A stretch of DNA of 10,469 bases from assembly GCA_044238735.1 (NCBI GenBank), contig JBIICS010000100.1:1-10469 (forward strand), given 5' to 3'. The notes under the pieces are model-generated. The model saw only the letters and a list, made by a program, of their open reading frames with translations. It had not been told where the DNA came from and searched no databases. The stretch is from JBIICS01 sp044238735. Its GTDB lineage: Bacteria > Bacteroidota > Bacteroidia > UBA4408. The position numbers and the translations under genes are program-made. Below, in pieces: positions 6,562 to 10,469 of this stretch (positions are counted from its first letter, which is position 1; each line of letters begins with the position of its first letter).

Positions 6562-6879
6562 ATGAAAAAGTTAATACAAATACTTAAAAACAAATATCTG
6601 CTGGCTATTGTTTTCTTTGCCGTATGGTTAACTTTTTTCGATCGCTATGATTTAATTACTCAATCTGAATTTAGAAATGAACTTAATGATTTAAGAAACG
6701 AACGTAAATACTATCTGCAAGAGATTAATAAAAACAATGAAATTATGAACGCTTTAAAAAATGATAGTGTTGCCCTCGAAAAGTTTGCCCGCGAAAAATA
6801 TTTAATGAAAAAAGAAAACGAAGATATTTTTGTGATAGAGAATTTAAACGATACACTTAATGAGCAAAATCCTGAATAA
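6562..6879 (+). CDS. Septum formation initiator family protein (DivIC/FtsB-like)
   Basis: A 105-residue bitopic membrane protein of the FtsB/DivIC family, which bridges FtsL and FtsQ/DivIB in the divisome. A short cytoplasmic N-terminus (MKKLIQILKN) precedes one transmembrane span at about 12-26. A periplasmic coiled coil follows at about 33-68, rich in Glu, Asn, Leu and Arg. Then comes the family's conserved tail motif around 71-92 (ALEKFAREKYLMKKENED). Size and layout match the family well. The last 20 bp overlap the start of the methyltransferase gene, so the two are co-transcribed and probably translationally coupled. The methyltransferase has no known link to division; the pairing may simply be a shared transcript. 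Confidence 0.9.
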   Translation: MKKLIQILKNKYLLAIVFFAVWLTFFDRYDLITQSEFRNELNDLRNERKYYLQEINKNNEIMNALKNDSVALEKFAREKYLMKKENEDIFVIENLNDTLNEQNPE

Positions 6880-7444
6880 AGACTATTGGGAAATCAGGTA
6901 TTCCGAAAATCAAACCGGATGGGATATTGGTTATTGCTCAACTCCATTAAAAAACTTTTTCGATCAGCTGAATGATAAAAATCTGAGAATACTTATTCCC
7001 GGTGCAGGTAACGCCTATGAAGCCGAATACTTGCATGGATTGGGTTTTAATAATGTGTTTGTTGTAGACATTGCGGAAGCTCCTCTTAAAAACCTTATTA
7101 AACGTTGCCCGAGTTTCCCAAAGGAAAATCTTATTTTAAACGATTTCTTTAAGCTTAATCTAAAAGTTGATTTAATTATTGAACAAACATTTTTTTGCGC
7201 GCTTAATCGCGATTTAAGATCTCCATACGCTCAAAAGGTATCTCAACTTTTGGATATAAATGGTAAACTAATTGGTGTTTTCTTTAATCGTGAATTCGAT
7301 TTTGAAGGCCCACCCTTTGGCGGAAAAAAGGAAGAATACATAACGTATTTTACTCCCTTTTTTTCCGGCGTTCAGTTTCAGAATTGCTATAATTCAATAA
7401 AGCCTCGCGAAGGAACAGAATTGTTTGCCGTTTTAAGCAAATAA
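6860..7444 (+). CDS. TPMT-family SAM-dependent methyltransferase
   Basis: A 194-residue class I methyltransferase of the thiopurine S-methyltransferase family, which includes bacterial and plant thiol/halide methyltransferases. The N-terminal signature YWEIRYSENQTGWDIG (9-24) and the SAM-binding motif I ILIPGAGNAYEAEYL (44-58) are clear. Asp70 after a hydrophobic strand is the likely ribose-hydroxyl ligand. IIEQTFFCAL (106-115) matches the family's motif near the active site. The protein is complete at both ends. The acceptor could be a small thiol, halide or other nucleophile and cannot be told from sequence. The gene starts 20 bp inside the divIC-like gene, and its TAA abuts the stop codon of the convergent downstream gene with no spacer. 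Confidence 0.92.
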   Translation: MSKILNKDYWEIRYSENQTGWDIGYCSTPLKNFFDQLNDKNLRILIPGAGNAYEAEYLHGLGFNNVFVVDIAEAPLKNLIKRCPSFPKENLILNDFFKLNLKVDLIIEQTFFCALNRDLRSPYAQKVSQLLDINGKLIGVFFNREFDFEGPPFGGKKEEYITYFTPFFSGVQFQNCYNSIKPREGTELFAVLSK

Positions 7445-8056
7445 TTATTTTACTAATATTTCCAGCATTTTTTCTTCTTCTATAAATCCCTCCAGTTTGT
7501 CGCCAATCTTAACCGGACCAACACCTGCAGGTGTACCGGTGTATATTAAATCACCTACTTTTAACGTTACAAATTGCGATATATAACTGATTATAAAATC
7601 GAAATCAAATAACAGATCTCGGGTATTCCCTTTCTGAATTAGGTTTCCGTTGATGTTCAAAGAAAAGTTGATATTATTTAAATCTTCTATCTTTTCCTTG
7701 TCTATAAAATTTCCTAATGGTGCCGAGTTGTCAAATGCTTTAGCCTTCTCCCACGGCAAGCCCTTTTTCTTACATTCAGCTTGCAAGTCGCGAGCAGTAA
7801 AATCGATACCTAAACCAATTTCGTTATAATATTTAGAGGCAAATTGTTTTTGGATAGATTTACCAGCTTTACTTATTTTAATTACTAATTCAATTTCGTG
7901 GTGAAGTTCCTGCGTAAATTCGGGAAAATAAAAATCTTTTCCGCTTTGGAGAAGTGCAGTATCGGGTTTCATAAAAAAAACCGGCTCTGTGGGCACATCC
8001 GAGTTCATTTCTTTGGCATGTTCAGCGTAATTTCTACCTATGCAAATTATCTTCAT
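7445..8056 (-). CDS. Fumarylacetoacetate hydrolase-family protein (FAHD1/YcgM-like)
   Basis: A 203-residue single-domain FAH-fold enzyme. The metal-binding acidic triad is visible as Glu54 and Glu56 in HHEIELVI and Asp85 in GIDFTARDLQ. Lys106 in PWEKAKAFDNSAP and TGTPAGVGPV (173-182) complete the active-site signature. Size and motifs place it with the short FAHD1/YcgM group, whose members act as acylpyruvases or oxaloacetate decarboxylases, rather than with full-length tyrosine-pathway fumarylacetoacetase. The start IICIGRNYAEHAKEM is typical of the group, supporting ATG at 8056-8054. It lies 56 bp downstream of the PKD gene on the same strand with no clear terminator between, so read-through transcription is possible. 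The exact substrate is not determinable here. Confidence 0.93.
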   Translation of the reverse strand: MKIICIGRNYAEHAKEMNSDVPTEPVFFMKPDTALLQSGKDFYFPEFTQELHHEIELVIKISKAGKSIQKQFASKYYNEIGLGIDFTARDLQAECKKKGLPWEKAKAFDNSAPLGNFIDKEKIEDLNNINFSLNINGNLIQKGNTRDLLFDFDFIISYISQFVTLKVGDLIYTGTPAGVGPVKIGDKLEGFIEEEKMLEILVK

Positions 8057-8112
8057 TTATTTAATTATAAAGGGTTAATCGTTTTTCTGGTTATTTAATT
8101 GGTCTGTAATCA

Positions 8113-10469
8113 TCACTCGTTATAATGAATATATACCCATCCATTATAGGTTAGTCGATCGCAGAAATTTATAACATAATAATAGGTATCAACGGGTAAT
8201 CGCTTTCCGTTTTTATCTGTTCCTTTCCAGTCGTTCTTATAATTAAGGTTCTCATACCGTAAGTTGCCCCAACGGTCGTAAACCCATAATTTAATACACT
8301 CGCGTTTTTCAGGAAGCCTAATATTGAATATCTGATTTTGTTCTGCTCCATCTAAACTGATAATATTAGGAATATAAACATCGCGTTTAAAGTTTAGTAT
8401 TTGTATAGCTGTATCCAAACATCCAAATTCGTTAGTTACAATTAATTGAACCTGATACTCACCTTCAGTTAAATAAAGGTGTTGTGGATTTTCTTCATCC
8501 GATCCCGAATTGTCACCAAATGTCCAGTTCCAGGTTACAGCGTTTAAAGAAGAATCAATAAAATTATATCCTATAACATCAAATTCATCATACACGGGAT
8601 TAGTGGTAAAGCCTGCAACAGGTGTATCGTAAACAATTATAGATCCTGCGTTTTGATAGGAGAACTCGCATCCGTTGGAGAAATTTACGGTTAGTACCGG
8701 TGTATAGTTGCCAGTATTTGTATAAATATGGTAGGGGTCTTCTGCTTTACTACTGTCACCATCTCCAAAGTCCCAATGAATAGATTCTGCATAAATTCCG
8801 ATTGTATTGGCCAGAATTGTATCTGCATTAAATTTTTTACCGTATGGTGGACATCCTGAACCCGTTATATCTATATTTAAATCCGGACCTTTAAAAACAT
8901 TTACTACGGCTGGTTTTGTAACTTTTGAGGTACAACTTGGAGCAGAATAATAGGTTAAGCTGACATCAAAATTTCCAACTGCGTTATATGCATGTGGAAC
9001 GGTATCATTAGTGCTGGTGAAATAATTAGACTGGCCATCTCCAAATTCCCATAGAATTCCGGTTGTATTCGAATTATTAATATCTGTGGTGTCTATAAAA
9101 TTAAAAGGTATACCGGTAGAACATAAAAATGTAGTGTCTACTGTAAATCCCACAATAGGCCCTTTTATTTCAAGTATTGAATCCCCTACAATGGTGCGCG
9201 GACAATAGACCAGATCGCCGATTAACGTATTTAGGGTGTCCTTTATAAGCATTGCTGGTAAGAAATTATTAGAGTTGTAGTAGGTATGTGTAAAGGTGAT
9301 GGGATTCGAATTTACATTTATAACGGTATCTGATCCGTCTCCAAAAAAGAATTGATAACTCGACACATTATTTACTCCCGAAGTAGTAAAGGTAACCGTA
9401 AGTGGTGGACAACCATTTTTGGGGAAATAATTAAAGGAAGCTGTTGGACCCCCAACTGATACATAATTGTTTCGTGTTAAGGTGTCTTTACAACCTTTTA
9501 CATTGGTTACGATGTAGGTTATGCTATATAACCCGGGGCTTTGCCAGGTATGGGCCAGTGAATCTGCATAAATTTGATTTAATCCTGTGCCGTCTCCAAA
9601 AATATAACTAACATTAGTAACATCATTACTACTGTTCGTGTTATTTAAATAGAAGGTAATGGGGGCGCAATCGGCAATTGGATTATTGATGAAAAAATCG
9701 GCATAGGGTTTTGATACTATAACCTCTTTTTTTGCCGAATCGATGCAGCCTAATGCGTCTTTAACAAACAAACGTACACTAAATGTATCGGTTAAGTTAA
9801 CATTGTATACATGGCTACCTGAATTTGAATTCGAAAAATTTGTACTACTTCCATCTCCGTACGACCAAGAATATTGAAGTCCGGGAGTTGGCCCCGATCC
9901 GGTAGAGGAAAAAGTAAATTGCGAACCGCTGCAAATGGTTGAATCGGCATCATTAACAGTTAAAACAGCTTTGGGGTCATTAAGGGTAATGGTTGTAGAA
10001 AAGGTATCAGATACACAACCTTCACTGTCTTTTACAAATAATAATATGGTTTTAACCCCTGCGCCAGTATAAATAATATTCTGCGGATTTTTCACATAGG
10101 ATATCACTCCGGTGTCAAGTGTCCAAGTCCAATTGGTAATGTTAACGTTGGATGCTGCGGTAGAAGAACCATCTGTGAAATTTACACTTAGTGGAGAACA
10201 GCCTAAATTAGGGTTTACTGTAAAATTTGCAGTTGGTAGTTGCTTCACTTGTATTATTTTGTAAACAGTATCCATACATCCTACACTATTTGTGGCAATA
10301 AGCGTAACCGTAGTATTTAAACTCGGATTGTTATAGATATGATTAACAACACAATTATTGGGTGTTGTAATAAAATCGTTTGAACTTCCGTCTCCATAAT
10401 TCCAAATCCAGGTATTTCCGGTTACTACTGGTCCGTTTGAGTTTGCGAGGTCACTAAATGAACCTGTAA
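8113..10469 (-). CDS. PKD-repeat secreted protein with T9SS type B (gliding-motility-associated) C-terminal domain, 5' end outside window
   Basis: The frame is open to the right edge, so the N-terminus and signal peptide are not visible; about 784 residues are present. An ATG at 10275 is internal: in-frame codons upstream encode another PKD unit (WNYGDGSS). Roughly eight PKD-like repeats are recognisable from their W-x-FGDG cores (WSYGDG, YIFGDG, FFFGDG, WEFGDG, WDFGDG, WTFGDN). One is degenerate (WTWTLDTG). The last about 92 residues (8116-8391) form the gliding-motility-associated/CHU_C-type domain, with KLWVYDRWGNLRYEN, WKGTDKNGK and VDTYYYVI. That domain directs export through the type IX system and surface attachment. 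Surface adhesion or matrix binding is a reasonable inference. Two tandem TGA codons end the gene (8115-8110). Confidence 0.9.
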   Translation of the reverse strand, partial: TGSFSDLANSNGPVVTGNTWIWNYGDGSSNDFITTPNNCVVNHIYNNPSLNTTVTLIATNSVGCMDTVYKIIQVKQLPTANFTVNPNLGCSPLSVNFTDGSSTAASNVNITNWTWTLDTGVISYVKNPQNIIYTGAGVKTILLFVKDSEGCVSDTFSTTITLNDPKAVLTVNDADSTICSGSQFTFSSTGSGPTPGLQYSWSYGDGSSTNFSNSNSGSHVYNVNLTDTFSVRLFVKDALGCIDSAKKEVIVSKPYADFFINNPIADCAPITFYLNNTNSSNDVTNVSYIFGDGTGLNQIYADSLAHTWQSPGLYSITYIVTNVKGCKDTLTRNNYVSVGGPTASFNYFPKNGCPPLTVTFTTSGVNNVSSYQFFFGDGSDTVINVNSNPITFTHTYYNSNNFLPAMLIKDTLNTLIGDLVYCPRTIVGDSILEIKGPIVGFTVDTTFLCSTGIPFNFIDTTDINNSNTTGILWEFGDGQSNYFTSTNDTVPHAYNAVGNFDVSLTYYSAPSCTSKVTKPAVVNVFKGPDLNIDITGSGCPPYGKKFNADTILANTIGIYAESIHWDFGDGDSSKAEDPYHIYTNTGNYTPVLTVNFSNGCEFSYQNAGSIIVYDTPVAGFTTNPVYDEFDVIGYNFIDSSLNAVTWNWTFGDNSGSDEENPQHLYLTEGEYQVQLIVTNEFGCLDTAIQILNFKRDVYIPNIISLDGAEQNQIFNIRLPEKRECIKLWVYDRWGNLRYENLNYKNDWKGTDKNGKRLPVDTYYYVINFCDRLTYNGWVYIHYNE
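8116..8391 (-). other. T9SS type B sorting (gliding-motility-associated C-terminal) domain
   Basis: Sub-feature of the PKD-repeat gene. The domain opens with YIPNIISLDGAEQNQIF, where the usual family opening is close to IPNAFTPNGDGxND, so this segment has lost most of the Asn/Gly/Asp-rich turn. The central segment IKLWVYDRWGNLRYE and the WKG..KNGK..PVDTYYY portion are standard. It ends NGWVYIHYNE, which differs from the more usual ending in a Leu-Ile/Val-Arg-type strand. Overall it is recognisable and probably functional. Confidence 0.8.

Noticed and set aside
7898..8098. Plus-strand open frame of 66 codons across the FAH-family start
   Set aside because: Mostly antisense to conserved FAH coding sequence; the hydrophobic tail comes from AT-rich intergenic bases and no promoter is seen.
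8169..8351. Minus-strand open frame of 60 codons inside the PKD gene's C-terminal domain
   Set aside because: It is an alternative frame of the same strand as the recognisable T9SS sorting domain and matches nothing I know.
10273..10275. ATG at 10275 as the start of the PKD protein
   Set aside because: The same frame continues upstream to the window edge and encodes another PKD unit (WNYGDGSS), so this Met is internal.

Overview
The window reads as chromosomal DNA from a member of the phylum Bacteroidota. The evidence is low G+C content, a TonB-dependent receptor with an N-terminal carboxypeptidase-regulatory-like domain paired with a DUF4249 lipoprotein, a PKD-repeat protein with a gliding-motility/type IX secretion (T9SS) C-terminal domain, almost no Shine-Dalgarno sequences, and a tRNA promoter matching the Bacteroidota consensus TTTG-N19-TAnnTTTG. 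The sequence alone does not fix the genus.

Layout. Positions 1-461 hold two near-identical 199-bp direct repeats at a 262-bp period. They are full of small palindromes built on an AACGAGG/CCTCGTT core, and each carries a 27-codon ORF. A terminator (479-506) and a minus-strand tRNA-Arg(ACG) gene (518-591) follow, with a clear promoter at 603-633. A tightly packed plus-strand operon (638-4675) encodes a TonB-dependent receptor, a DUF4249 lipoprotein and an M48 metalloprotease lipoprotein, with gene overlaps of 17 and 4 nt. The next gap is not empty: it holds a short minus-strand gene (4789-4956) for a 55-residue single-span membrane protein with its own terminator. Then come a 3-oxoadipyl-CoA-type thiolase (5129-6334), an overlapping pair made of a DivIC/FtsB-like division protein and a TPMT-family methyltransferase (6562-7444), and on the minus strand a fumarylacetoacetate-hydrolase-family enzyme (7445-8056) and the 3' part of a large PKD-repeat secreted protein (8113 to beyond the right edge).

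Functionally, the three-gene envelope operon is the most coherent unit. A receptor and two predicted lipoproteins, one a zinc protease, would act together at the outer membrane or periplasm; the substrate cannot be read from sequence. The remaining genes look like ordinary housekeeping or metabolic genes. The PKD protein is probably exported by a T9SS encoded elsewhere. I see no defence system, CRISPR array or intact mobile element. The points most worth a second look are the repeat array, the small membrane-protein gene and the receptor-DUF4249-protease operon.
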